Source of the DNA: Variovorax sp. MHTC-1
GTDB lineage: Bacteria > Pseudomonadota > Gammaproteobacteria > Burkholderiales > Burkholderiaceae_C
Reading direction: 5' to 3'
Length of the DNA stretch: 64,000 nt
Assembly (NCBI RefSeq): GCF_003984645.1
Contig: NZ_RWKI01000003.1
Location: forward strand, 372,001 to 436,000
Each line of letters starts with the position of its first letter. The first letter of the stretch is position 1. Both the position numbers and the translations under genes were made by a program. This document shows positions 44,846 to 53,656 of this stretch, piece after piece. A model generated the notes under the pieces. That model did not search any database and was not told the DNA's origin. It saw only the letters and a program-made list of their open reading frames with translations.

Positions 44846-46270
44846 TCAGATGGCGAGCGCCGTCATGGCGTCGAAGTCGGGCATGGCCGCGCTCGCGAAA
44901 CCGGGACAGTCCAGGGAGGCGAGGGCGATGCGGCCATTCGCGATGCAGAGGCGCGCCGCGCCGTGCGAGCGCTCGTAGAGGTCGCCGTGCGCGTCGAGAA
45001 AAGCTTGTTGCTCTTCATCCGGCAGCGCGGCCATGCCGTTGACGTAGTGGTGGCCATTGCGCTCCACGTGCGTGATGCCCAGCAGGTTGACCAGGGCCAG
45101 GTCCTGCTGCACGGCCAGGCCGGCCTGCGTCGTCAGGTCCTCGGCCGACATGAAGTAGCGGATCTGCGAGGGCTCGGCGTTCCATGCCGCGCAGCGCGCC
45201 GCATTGAGCAGCGACTTGTAGAAGCCCTTGCAGGTTTTCGAGGACACGCCGGCATAGCCGCGCGCCCGGGCCTGGACGAAGCTGTCGAGCTCGCCGTCGG
45301 ACTCGTCGATGATCACCGGCTTGCCGATGCTCGCGCTGCGCAGGTCGCGAAGGTCGCGTTCCAGCGCCAGCTTGCGCACGATCGGCTGCTCGACGAACAG
45401 GATCGAGGCGTAGAGCCGCGCGAGCGCGGGCGTCTCGCGCATGCGCGCCATCAGCTCGGCGATGCCGGCCGCGTCGGCGTATTGCTCGTTGCCGTCGAGC
45501 GAGACGAAGTAGGGATCGCCGATGCGGTCCAGCACGGCTTCGATCGCGCGGAGGCGCGCGAGGTCGGCATCGATGTCGCCGCCCACCTTGAGCTTGAAAT
45601 AGCGGTGGCCGTATACGCGCACCACGTCCTCGAGCGTTTCCGGCAGGCCGTCGGCCACCGGCTCCTTCAGCTCGGCCGCTGTGATGGCATCGAGCATGCC
45701 GACGGTGTGGCGTGCCTCGATGTGCGCGCCCGGCGTGAGGCTGGCGAGGAAAGCGTCCATCTCCAACCCGTCGAACTCAGGGCGTGCCGGACCGATGCCC
45801 GCGGCATTGCTGCGCACCGCTGCGTAGAACGACATCTGCAATGCACGGCACAGCGCATCGAGCACAGCGCGGTCGAGTAGCGCAGGCCCGTAGCTGGCGA
45901 GGAGCGGATTAAAGCCGAGCCGCCCGGCTGCCAGGCGGTGCGCGTCGTGGTGCCGCGCGAAGTGGCCGAAGGCGCTCGCGGGCGTGGTCTCGCTCAGGTA
46001 GGCCTCGCGCGCCAGCGCCGTGACGCGGCGCAGCTGGTCGAAGTTGTCCTCGTTGCTGAGCGCGAGGTCCTTGTCGAACCACTTGGGTGCCATCAATTCG
46101 GCGGCGGCCCCCCAGGCACTCTGCCCGTCGGCGAACTCGATGCGCACGCGCGCGAAGGCCTGGGGGCATTCGGTCAGCGTCACCACGCCGAAGCGGAAGG
46201 GCAGGCGCAGCACCACCGGGCGCTCGAACAGCGCGATCTCGCGGATCACGAAGCGCGGCGCCTCAACCAT
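44846..46270 (-). CDS. Mandelate racemase/enolase superfamily protein
   Basis: 474 aa from the ATG at 46270 (MVEAPRFVIREIALFERPVV). The barrel carries the superfamily pattern: KLKVGGD (KxK general base, about residue 225), SLDGNEQY and FVEQP as first and second metal ligands, then IIDESDGE as third. The N-terminal capping domain is at about 1-150. It is longer than the usual 370-400 aa and has an extra C-terminal segment. It likely abstracts a proton next to a carboxylate (dehydratase or racemase). It overlaps the preceding isomerase gene by 8 bp. Confidence 0.82.
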   Translation of the reverse strand: MVEAPRFVIREIALFERPVVLRLPFRFGVVTLTECPQAFARVRIEFADGQSAWGAAAELMAPKWFDKDLALSNEDNFDQLRRVTALAREAYLSETTPASAFGHFARHHDAHRLAAGRLGFNPLLASYGPALLDRAVLDALCRALQMSFYAAVRSNAAGIGPARPEFDGLEMDAFLASLTPGAHIEARHTVGMLDAITAAELKEPVADGLPETLEDVVRVYGHRYFKLKVGGDIDADLARLRAIEAVLDRIGDPYFVSLDGNEQYADAAGIAELMARMRETPALARLYASILFVEQPIVRKLALERDLRDLRSASIGKPVIIDESDGELDSFVQARARGYAGVSSKTCKGFYKSLLNAARCAAWNAEPSQIRYFMSAEDLTTQAGLAVQQDLALVNLLGITHVERNGHHYVNGMAALPDEEQQAFLDAHGDLYERSHGAARLCIANGRIALASLDCPGFASAAMPDFDAMTALAI

Positions 46271-47117
46271 GGCCAACTCCCGCTGCTTCTTCGAGCCCGC
46301 GCAAGTAGCCGATGGCGCGCGCGGCCGAGCCCATGCCGTCGGGCACATAGTCGAAAGGTTCGACCGCGACGATGCCCTGGTAGTGGCCGGCCTGCCGCAT
46401 CTCGCGCAGCGCCGCGAGGATGGGTGCGAAGCGCATCTCGCCTTGCCCCGGCCCGCGGCGATTGGGGTCGTTCACCTGCACGTGGGCGATGTGGCCGGTG
46501 GGCATCCAGCGACGCATCAGTGCGGGCACGTCTTCGGCTTCGACTTGACCGGCCGCGCTGCAATCGATCATGGTCTTGAATGCAGGGGAGGCGATGGCTT
46601 GCACCAGCTCGACCGCCTGGGCCACGGTGTTCAACAGGTCGGTCTCGGCCGTGGCCAGCGGCTCGATGCAATAGATGACGTCGCATTGCTGCGCGGATCG
46701 TGCGGCGGCCGCCAGGCACTCGCGCGCGCGTTCGAGCGCCGCGGCATGCGTATCGCCCGGCGGCACGGAGCGCTGCCTGGGCGAGCCGTGCACCAGGTAG
46801 CGCCCACCCAATAGCGCGCAGAGTTCGACCAGGCGCTGCATGACGGCGGTGGTGCGCTGCCGCAGCGCGGCGTCGGCGCTCGTGATCGACAGGCCCGCGG
46901 GCGCGACCAGCAGCCAGTGCAGTCCGCTGATCTCGATGCCGTGGTCGCGTGCCATGCGGCCGAAGGCGCGCGCCTCTGCATCCCCGAGGTCCATCGGGTC
47001 GGCCGCGAGCGTGAAGGGCGCCACCTCCAGCGCGTCGTAGCCCAGCGCCGCCGCGGATCGGCATTGGGCCTCGAAAGGCAACTCCTTCAGGACCTCGTTG
47101 CAGAGAGAAAATTTCAT
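46263..47117 (-). CDS. Sugar phosphate isomerase/epimerase family protein (TIM barrel)
   Basis: 284 aa, ATG at 47117 (MKFSLCNEVLKELPFEAQCR). Metal-site motifs CDVIYCIEPLATAE, FKTMIDCSAAG, IAHVQVNDPNRRGPGQGEM and GIVAVEPFDYVPDG fit hydroxypyruvate-isomerase or tagatose-3-epimerase-like barrels. It is a different subfamily from the isomerase at 43934, so the pathway uses two such barrels. 11 bp after tctA, and it overlaps the enolase-type gene. Confidence 0.87.
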   Translation of the reverse strand: MKFSLCNEVLKELPFEAQCRSAAALGYDALEVAPFTLAADPMDLGDAEARAFGRMARDHGIEISGLHWLLVAPAGLSITSADAALRQRTTAVMQRLVELCALLGGRYLVHGSPRQRSVPPGDTHAAALERARECLAAAARSAQQCDVIYCIEPLATAETDLLNTVAQAVELVQAIASPAFKTMIDCSAAGQVEAEDVPALMRRWMPTGHIAHVQVNDPNRRGPGQGEMRFAPILAALREMRQAGHYQGIVAVEPFDYVPDGMGSAARAIGYLRGLEEAAGVGHG

Positions 47118-47128
47118 GACGTCCGGCC

Positions 47129-48655
47129 TCAGGCGCTGCGGCGGAACACGAAGCGCTTGGCGCCGCCCCAGGCCCGGCGCAGGCGGACGTTCACCGCCGG
47201 GATGTACATCAGCATCGTCAGGATGGTGACCGCCGCGAGCGCCGCGCAGATGGGCCGCGTGAAGAAGGGCTCGATGCTGCCGTCGGACAGCACCAGGCCG
47301 CGGCGCAGGCTCTTGTCCAGCAGGTCGCCCAGCACCAGGCCAAGGACAAAGGGCGCCATCTCGTAGCCGCGACGGCGCAGGAAGAACGCTCCGACGCCGA
47401 TCGCCAACATGGCGTAGACGTCGAAGAGGCGCGAGGCGATCGCGTACGCGCCGACCGTGCACAGTACGAAGATGATGGGCATGAGGACCGAACGCTTCAC
47501 GCGCAGCACGAGCAGGAGCGGCCGCACCAGGAACAAGCCGAAAAAGAGGATGCTGATGGTGGCCAGCGTCGTCATCGCCACCACGTCGTAGATGAAGTGC
47601 GGCGTCCTGATCATGAGCATGGGGCCGGGCTGGATGCCATGGATGATCATGGCGGCCATCAGCACCGCCGAGGGGGCAGAGCCCGGAATGCCTAAAGCGA
47701 GTGCCGGGATGATGCCGCCGGGGATGGCCGACATGTCGCCGGTCTCCGCTGCCATCAGGCCGTCGATCGAGCCCTTGCCGAACTGCTCGCGCTCAGGGCT
47801 CGCTGCCTTGGCGGCGGCGTACGACATCCAGGCGCCGGAGTCCTCCCCGACGCCCGGCAGGATGCCGGTCACCACGCCGATGACGCCGGAGCGCAGCACG
47901 GTACGCCAGTATCTGACGACCTCCCGGAAGCGAGGCAGCGCGGAATCGCGCACGGCGACGAGCTTGCGTTCGATCGGTTCCGCCAGCGAGGTCAACACCT
48001 CGGCGAAGCCGAAGGCGCCGATGAGCGCGGGGATCAGCGCGATCCCGCCGGAGAGCTCGTCCCAGCCGAAGGTGAACCGGTCGTAGGCGTAGAGGCCTTC
48101 CTGCCCTATCTGCGCGACGAGCAGGCCGAGGCAGCCCATGAGCCAGCCCTTGAGCGGGTCTTCACCGACGATGCTGCCGGACATCGCGACACCGAAGAGC
48201 GCGAGCCAGAAGAACTCGAAAGCGCCGAAGGACAGCGCGATCTCCGCCAGCGCCGGCGTGAACATGGCGAGGCACAGCACGCCGAAGAGCGTGCCGGTGA
48301 AAGCCCCCGAAGTCGCGATGCCGATCGCGCGGCCGGCTTCGCCCTTGCGCGCGAGCGCATAGCCGTCGGCGCACGAAGCGGCATTGGCTGCCGTACCCGG
48401 GATGTTGAGAAGGATGGCGGTGCGGCTGCCGCCGTAGATGGTTCCGACATAGGCGCAGATCAGGATCAGGATCGCGTCGTTGGGCGACAGCTTGATCGTG
48501 AGCGTCGTCAGGAGCGCAATGCAGAGCGTGGCCGACAGGCCCGGCAGCACGCCGACGACGATGCCCAGCAGGGCGCCTCCCAGACCGTAGGCAAGGGACC
48601 AGAAGTTCAGGAAGCCGAGGTACGACTCCCCCAGCATTCTCAGACCTTCGAACAT
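47129..48655 (-). CDS. tctA: Tripartite tricarboxylate transporter permease TctA
   Basis: 508 aa, full length, about 12 helices. The family signature near residues 20-65, ALLGIVVGVLPGLSATLCIALL, and the GGSRTAILLNIPGTAANAASC block (about 75-95) are present, with a second GVVTGILPGVGEDSGAWMSYAAAK half. It is the large membrane subunit of a sodium- or proton-linked, binding-protein-dependent carboxylate importer. It forms a full TctCBA set with the two upstream genes. Confidence 0.95.
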   Translation of the reverse strand: MFEGLRMLGESYLGFLNFWSLAYGLGGALLGIVVGVLPGLSATLCIALLTTLTIKLSPNDAILILICAYVGTIYGGSRTAILLNIPGTAANAASCADGYALARKGEAGRAIGIATSGAFTGTLFGVLCLAMFTPALAEIALSFGAFEFFWLALFGVAMSGSIVGEDPLKGWLMGCLGLLVAQIGQEGLYAYDRFTFGWDELSGGIALIPALIGAFGFAEVLTSLAEPIERKLVAVRDSALPRFREVVRYWRTVLRSGVIGVVTGILPGVGEDSGAWMSYAAAKAASPEREQFGKGSIDGLMAAETGDMSAIPGGIIPALALGIPGSAPSAVLMAAMIIHGIQPGPMLMIRTPHFIYDVVAMTTLATISILFFGLFLVRPLLLVLRVKRSVLMPIIFVLCTVGAYAIASRLFDVYAMLAIGVGAFFLRRRGYEMAPFVLGLVLGDLLDKSLRRGLVLSDGSIEPFFTRPICAALAAVTILTMLMYIPAVNVRLRRAWGGAKRFVFRRSA

Positions 48656-48670
48656 GCGGTCTCCTGCGGT

Positions 48671-49267
48671 TCAGGGCAGATGCACCAGGAACAGTTCCTG
48701 GAACACGTAGGTGATGACGACGCCGGTCGCCAGGCCGACGGTGAGCGCGAACGCCAGTCCGCGCAGGCGCTGGTTGCGTGCGCTGCGTTCGGCGAATTGC
48801 AGGACGGCGATGGAGACCGTAACGAATAGGGCGGTCGCAAGCCAGAAGGCGAGGCCGTGGCCGACGAGGCCGGCAGCGAACCCGATGCACAGTGCGAGCA
48901 CCGTCCCTATCCGCCGGAACTCCGTACGGTCGTTTCCGGTGACCGCGCTGTGCGCATACGGCGAAGCGACCAGGCGACGCCAGGAACGGTAGAGCAGCAA
49001 CAGGCCGAAGAACACGAACACCACCCCGAGCAGGCCCGGCAGCAGGCCCGGCACGGTGTAGGGGTTGATGTCCTGCCTCTCGAGCCGATCCATGCGCAGC
49101 GAGCCGATGGTGGTCGCGATGCCGAGCGCGATCCAGCCCAGCGATTGCCGGAGGTCCGAGCGCGGCGAGGTCTTGCGCGCGTGCGCCGCGGCATCGGCCT
49201 CCGCTGCCGCGCGTTCGGCGCCGGCCGCGGTGTCGGTGTCGGTGTCGGTGTCGGTGGCGGTCGTCAC
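48671..49267 (-). CDS. tctB: Tripartite tricarboxylate transporter TctB subunit
   Basis: 198 aa with four membrane helices from about residue 42 (LGWIALGIATTIGSLRM) to 195. The N-terminus holds a run of Thr-Asp pairs, MTTATDTDTDTDTAAGAE, encoded by a GTCGGT tandem repeat near 49229-49252 that could change length by slippage. The low-conservation small TctB subunit is recognised mainly by its position between tctC and tctA. It overlaps tctC by 4 bp. Confidence 0.88.
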   Translation of the reverse strand: MTTATDTDTDTDTAAGAERAAAEADAAAHARKTSPRSDLRQSLGWIALGIATTIGSLRMDRLERQDINPYTVPGLLPGLLGVVFVFFGLLLLYRSWRRLVASPYAHSAVTGNDRTEFRRIGTVLALCIGFAAGLVGHGLAFWLATALFVTVSIAVLQFAERSARNQRLRGLAFALTVGLATGVVITYVFQELFLVHLP

Positions 49268-50274
49268 GGCCGTGCGATGCCGAGCGTCTCGGGCGAGACC
49301 TTGGCCTTGCCGCTGTCGAACAACAGCCAGGCGTTGGCCTGTATGGCCGGCATCACGGCCGTCTGCGCCTCGGCGCCGTAGAGCGGCGCGAACAGTGCGC
49401 CGCGGCTGGTGGCGTATTTCTTCAGCGTCTCGCTCTTGGCGATGTTGTCGACCCAGATCTTCTCGACCGTCTTCACCACCTCGTCGGGCACGCCCTTGGG
49501 AATGAAGATGCCGAAATAGTTGGTCGGCGCCTTGAAGCCGGGCAGCGTCTTCGAGAGCGGCTCGATGGTGCCGAAGCCCTCCAGCTCCAATGCCTTGTCG
49601 CTCACCGTGGCCAGCGGCCGGATGCGCTTGCCGCGAATCATGTCGGCCTGCTCGACCGCGAGCTGCGTCGTTACCTCGGTCTCGCCGGCCACCGTGGCCA
49701 CCACCGCCGGGTTGCCGCCGTCATAGGTTACGTGCCGGTACTTGACGCCGGTGCTCTTCGCGATGAGCTCCATCGCGTTGTGGCCGGCCGAGGTCACGCC
49801 CGCCGTGGCCACGCTGATCTGGCCGGGCTTGGCCTTCATGGCGTCCAGCAGGTCCTTGGCGCTCTTGTACGGTGCGGCGGCGTTCACGCCGATGACTTGC
49901 ACGTTGGCGACGTTGAGGAACAGGTGCCAGTCGGCGATCTTGGTCTTGAGCATGCCCAGCGTTTCGTAGGAGCCCAGGTCCTGCGCCGCGCCGGCGGTCC
50001 AGGTGTAGCCGTCCTTGGCCGCATCGAGCGCGCTCTTGCTGCCGATCGAGCCCGAGGCGCCGGGCTGGTTGACGATCACCACCTTCTGGCCCAGCGTCTT
50101 CTCGATCTCCGCCGCGGTGACGCGGGTCACCTGGTCGGTGGAGCCGCCGGCGGCCCAGGGGACGATGATGGTGATGGGCCGCTCGGGCTTCCACTGCTGG
50201 GCCAGGGCGGATCCGCCGATCGCGGCGAGTGCCGCGGCAATGGCGATGCTTCGGATCAAGGTGCGCTTCTGCAT
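49264..50274 (-). CDS. tctC: Tripartite tricarboxylate transporter substrate-binding protein TctC
   Basis: 336 aa. A Sec signal peptide, KRTLIRSIAIAAALAAIGGSALAQQ, is cleaved at about residue 26. Bug-family motifs ITIIVPWAAGGSTDQVTRVTAAEI, VVIVNQPGASGSIGSKSAL and ATAGVTSAGHNAMELIAKSTG are present. It captures the substrate in the periplasm for TctAB. Its linkage to TctBA in one operon with sugar-type enzymes suggests a sugar acid or carboxylated sugar as ligand. Confidence 0.93.
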   Translation of the reverse strand: MQKRTLIRSIAIAAALAAIGGSALAQQWKPERPITIIVPWAAGGSTDQVTRVTAAEIEKTLGQKVVIVNQPGASGSIGSKSALDAAKDGYTWTAGAAQDLGSYETLGMLKTKIADWHLFLNVANVQVIGVNAAAPYKSAKDLLDAMKAKPGQISVATAGVTSAGHNAMELIAKSTGVKYRHVTYDGGNPAVVATVAGETEVTTQLAVEQADMIRGKRIRPLATVSDKALELEGFGTIEPLSKTLPGFKAPTNYFGIFIPKGVPDEVVKTVEKIWVDNIAKSETLKKYATSRGALFAPLYGAEAQTAVMPAIQANAWLLFDSGKAKVSPETLGIARP

Positions 50275-50339
50275 GGTGTCTCCTGGTGATGAGTTGAACT
50301 GGGGAAACGGGATGCGAAAACCTTTGAAAGCGAAGCGGC

Positions 50340-51407
50340 TCAACTCAGCCAGCGCTTCAGATGTTCGGCGACGAAGCCATCGTCGTGCAGATCGGGGTAG
50401 GCGTCGTGCACGCGCGTGAGCTCGGCCGCCTGGCCCGGGCTCAGGCCTTCGAGCGGATCGAGGCACCAGGTGCCGGCCAGCAGGCCCTGGCGCCGGAGCA
50501 CCTCGTGGCAGCCGGCGATGCAGCCGCGGAAATCGTTGGCGACGTCGAACAGGGCGGCATTGCAATCGGTCACCTGCGCATCGAGCGTCAGCAACTCCGT
50601 GGGCACCGATGCGGCCGAAGCGATGTCGTGGATGCGCGCGAGCAGTTGCACTGCGCGGCGCGTGCCCACGCTCCAGTGCCCGAGCAGGCCGCCCTTGATG
50701 CGCACCGCCACTTCCTTGCCGTCGCGCATGAAGCGGTAGGGCGTGAGCAGGTCCAGCACGATGTGGTCGTCGTTGCCGGTGTAGAGCATGACGCGCGCCT
50801 CGGCGCCGGCCTCGACCACGCCGCGCAGCACGTCCAGCGTGCGGTAGCGGTCGAAGGGCGCCATCTTGATCGCCACCACGTTGTCGATCGCGGCGAAGCG
50901 GCGCCAGAAGCCGACGGGCAGAGGGATGCCGCCCACCGCGGGCTGCAGGTAGAAGCCGACCAGCGGCATCACATCGGCGATGGCTCGGCAATGATCGATG
51001 AGCGCGTCTTCGCTCGCGCCCTTCATCGCGGCGAGGCTCAGCAGGCCTGCGTGGTAGCCCAATGTGCACGCGGTCGCGGCTTCAGCCTTGGCTTGCGCGG
51101 TCGAGCCCGCCAGGCCCGCAATCATGAAGAGCGGGCGATTGCCGTCCAGAGGCTCCCAGGTCAGCGCTTCCTGCATCGCGAGCTCGAGCACCGGCTCGTA
51201 CAGGCCTGCCTCGCGGATCGTGAACTGCGTCGAATGCACGCCGACGGCCAGGCCGCCGGCGCCGGAATCGAGGTAGTAGCGGCTCATCGCGCGCTGGCGG
51301 CGTTCGTCGACTTTGCGGTTGGCGTCGAGCGCGAGCAGGTGCGCGGGAATCACCGCGCCGCGCTTCAGCAGCGCGAGCGAGGCCGGTGGGATTTCCGAGT
51401 AGTGCAT
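50340..51407 (-). CDS. Dihydrodipicolinate synthase family protein
   Basis: 355 aa, longer than DapA (about 292). The barrel has PAHLLALDANRKVDERRQRA, GGLAVGVHSTQF, VGFYLQPAVGGIPLPVGFW, and a Schiff-base lysine in VVAIKMAPFDRYRTLDV. A C-terminal helical extension (about 290-355) is rich in aspartate and leucine. It is probably a class I aldolase or dehydratase releasing pyruvate or a similar keto acid. It starts 2 bp after the epimerase-like gene; 65 bp without a feature separate it from tctC. Confidence 0.85.
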   Translation of the reverse strand: MHYSEIPPASLALLKRGAVIPAHLLALDANRKVDERRQRAMSRYYLDSGAGGLAVGVHSTQFTIREAGLYEPVLELAMQEALTWEPLDGNRPLFMIAGLAGSTAQAKAEAATACTLGYHAGLLSLAAMKGASEDALIDHCRAIADVMPLVGFYLQPAVGGIPLPVGFWRRFAAIDNVVAIKMAPFDRYRTLDVLRGVVEAGAEARVMLYTGNDDHIVLDLLTPYRFMRDGKEVAVRIKGGLLGHWSVGTRRAVQLLARIHDIASAASVPTELLTLDAQVTDCNAALFDVANDFRGCIAGCHEVLRRQGLLAGTWCLDPLEGLSPGQAAELTRVHDAYPDLHDDGFVAEHLKRWLS

Positions 51408-51408
51408 G

Positions 51409-52431
51409 TCAGTACTTGCCGTCGCGCGCTTCGAAATGGGTCGGCTTGCCGAGGCTCGTCATTCCACGGCGCGTCCAGTCGGCGGTCCAGTCCAGCATGC
51501 GCGCCAGTGCGACCTGCGGCGGCCCGAAGAGCTCGAAGGCGCGGCGGCAGTCGATCAGCCAGGCGGTGCCGGCCTCGCGGCCGGTGAAGATCGCTTCGAC
51601 GCCGAGACGCTGCGCCAGCCCTTGCGCCGCTTCGCGAATCGAGATGGGCGGCCCGCTCAGGTTGAGCGGCGAGGTCGGCGTGTCGCAGTGCGCCAGCGTG
51701 CGCAGCGTCCAGTCGTTGGCCTCGCCCTGCCAGATGATGTTGGCATGGCCCATCGTCAGATCGATCGGCTCGCGCGCGACGAGTTTCTGCGCCAGATCGT
51801 GCAGCACGCCGTAGCGCATATCGATCGCATAGGAAAGCCGGATCAACCGCCCCGCGGTGCCATGCAGGTGCGAGAAGTGCTGGAACATGCGTTCGCGTGC
51901 GACGCAGGAGTTCGCGTACTCGCCGGGCGGCGGCGTCGGCGGCACGTCTTCGCGCGCGCCCGGCCCGCGCACCTCGGCGAAGGGGTACACGCAGGCGGTC
52001 GAGAAGGCCACGATGCGCGAATTGCGCCAACGCTCCGCCACCAGTGCGGGCACGTGGGCGTTCATCGCCCAGGTCAGCCATTCGCTGCCGGAGGAACCGA
52101 ACTTGCGCCCGGCCATGAAGACCACATTGGGGGCGTCGGGCAGGGCCGCCAGCGCCTCGCGCGAGAGCAGGTCGGCTTCGACGCACTCGACGCCGTGGCC
52201 TTCGAGCCGCCCGCGCAGGCCGGGCTCGGAGAAGCGCGCCACGCCGGTCACGCGGCGGCCCGGCGTCGCCCGCTGGGCCATGCGGGCCAGCGTGGGGCCC
52301 ATCTTGCCGCCGACGCCCAGCACCAGGATGTCGCCCTCCACCTTCTGCAGCGTCTGCATAAGCGCCGCGGAAGGTTGCGACATCAGGTCCTCGAGCTGTT
52401 CGAGGTCTTCGAAGCGGTCGGGCAATGGCAT
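51409..52431 (-). CDS. NAD-dependent epimerase/dehydratase family protein
   Basis: 340 aa. The Rossmann motif GDILVLGVGGKMGPTLARMA is at about residues 33-52, after an N-terminal extension. The active-site region reads STACVYPF and EYANSCVARERM: the serine and tyrosine are there, but the lysine expected four residues after the tyrosine is a cysteine. It may therefore be an atypical reductase or a non-catalytic subunit. It lies within the 11-gene operon between two aldolase-family genes. Confidence 0.82.
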   Translation of the reverse strand: MPLPDRFEDLEQLEDLMSQPSAALMQTLQKVEGDILVLGVGGKMGPTLARMAQRATPGRRVTGVARFSEPGLRGRLEGHGVECVEADLLSREALAALPDAPNVVFMAGRKFGSSGSEWLTWAMNAHVPALVAERWRNSRIVAFSTACVYPFAEVRGPGAREDVPPTPPPGEYANSCVARERMFQHFSHLHGTAGRLIRLSYAIDMRYGVLHDLAQKLVAREPIDLTMGHANIIWQGEANDWTLRTLAHCDTPTSPLNLSGPPISIREAAQGLAQRLGVEAIFTGREAGTAWLIDCRRAFELFGPPQVALARMLDWTADWTRRGMTSLGKPTHFEARDGKY

Positions 52432-52458
52432 GGTGGCGATCCCCGTGTGGCGTGTGGA

Positions 52459-53646
52459 TCAGCCGTCGACGCCGTGCATCGCGAGCAGCGTTTTCATGCG
52501 CGACACGGCCAGCTCCGGCTGCTCCAGCAGGTTGGCCGCATCTGCAAGCCGGAACAGCTCGGCGAAGTGCGGCAGCGAGCGCGTGCTCTGCTGGCCGCCG
52601 ACCATCGCGAAGTGCTTCTGGTGGCCGTTGAGCCAGGCCATGAACACCACGCCGGTCTTGTAGAAGCGCGTGGGCGCCGCGAAGATGTGGCGCGACAGCG
52701 GCACCGTGGGGCCGAGGATCGCGTGGAACTTCTCGGTATTGCCCTGCGCCAGTTCGCCCAGCGCGGCGCTCGCCGCCGGCGCGATGGCATCGAAGATGCC
52801 CAGCAGCGCATCGCTCTTCCCGTGCGTGGGCTCGCTGCCGAATCCGTCGCCGGCGATCAGCTCGGCGTAGTTGAAGTCGTCGCCGGTGTACATGCGCACA
52901 CCCGCCGGCAGGCGGCGTCGCATCGCGATCTCCTTGTCCTTGTCGAGCAGCGAGATCTTGATGCCGTCCACCTTGTGCGGATGGGCCGCGATGATGGCGA
53001 GCGCGGTGTCCATCGCCGCGTCGACATTCTTGGTGCCCCAATAGCCTGCCAGCGCGGGATCGAACATGTCGCCGAGCCAGTGCAGCACCACCGGCTGTTT
53101 CGCCTGCGAGAGGATGCGGTCGTAGACCCGCTCGTAGTCGGCCGGGCTCTTGGCGACATGGGCCAGCGCGCGGCTGGCCATCACGATCAGCTTGCCGCCG
53201 AGCGACTCGATGGCTTCCATCTGCTCTTCGTAGGCGTGGATCACATCGTCGACGTTTTTCACGTCGATCAGGCTCAGGTGGTCGGTGCCGCAGCCGGAGG
53301 CGACGAGCGCACCCGGCACGTCCTTCGCCGCGTCGAGCGAGCGGCGGATCAGCTCCAGGGACGTCGGCCAATCCAGGCCCATGCCGCGCTGCGCGGTGTC
53401 CATGGCCTCGGCCACGCCCAGGCCCAGCGACCACAGATGGCGGCGATAGGCAATGGTGGCGTCCCAGTCGACGGCGCATTCGAGCCAGGGGTCGATGGCG
53501 GCGAGCGGATCCGCCACGACGTGCGCGGCCGAGTAGGCGATGCGGTCGAACTTGACGCCCGCAGGCGGCTTGACCGGCGTCGTGCCGCGCAGCGTGTACG
53601 GCGCGAGCGCACCCGCTGCAGTCGGAAGAGTCAGGGAGAGAGCCAT
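52459..53646 (-). CDS. DUF993 family protein (dihydrodipicolinate synthase-like barrel)
   Basis: 395 aa. It starts MALSLTLPTAAGALAPYTLR. Landmarks are FDRIAYSAAHVVADPLAAIDPWLECAVDWDATIAYRRHLWSLGLGVAEAMDTAQRGMGLDW in segments, a CGTDHLSL loop, VVLHWLGDMFDPALAGYWG, and a candidate lysine in DGIKISLLD. DUF993 proteins are found with Gfo/Idh/MocA oxidoreductases and isomerases in sugar catabolism loci, and the reaction is not established. It is 10 bp after the oxidoreductase gene. Confidence 0.83.
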   Translation of the reverse strand: MALSLTLPTAAGALAPYTLRGTTPVKPPAGVKFDRIAYSAAHVVADPLAAIDPWLECAVDWDATIAYRRHLWSLGLGVAEAMDTAQRGMGLDWPTSLELIRRSLDAAKDVPGALVASGCGTDHLSLIDVKNVDDVIHAYEEQMEAIESLGGKLIVMASRALAHVAKSPADYERVYDRILSQAKQPVVLHWLGDMFDPALAGYWGTKNVDAAMDTALAIIAAHPHKVDGIKISLLDKDKEIAMRRRLPAGVRMYTGDDFNYAELIAGDGFGSEPTHGKSDALLGIFDAIAPAASAALGELAQGNTEKFHAILGPTVPLSRHIFAAPTRFYKTGVVFMAWLNGHQKHFAMVGGQQSTRSLPHFAELFRLADAANLLEQPELAVSRMKTLLAMHGVDG

Positions 53647-53656
53647 CGGTCGATCC

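Noticed and set aside
49215..49260. GTCGGT tandem run considered as a CRISPR-like array
   Set aside because: Units are six bases without spacers and lie in a coding frame.
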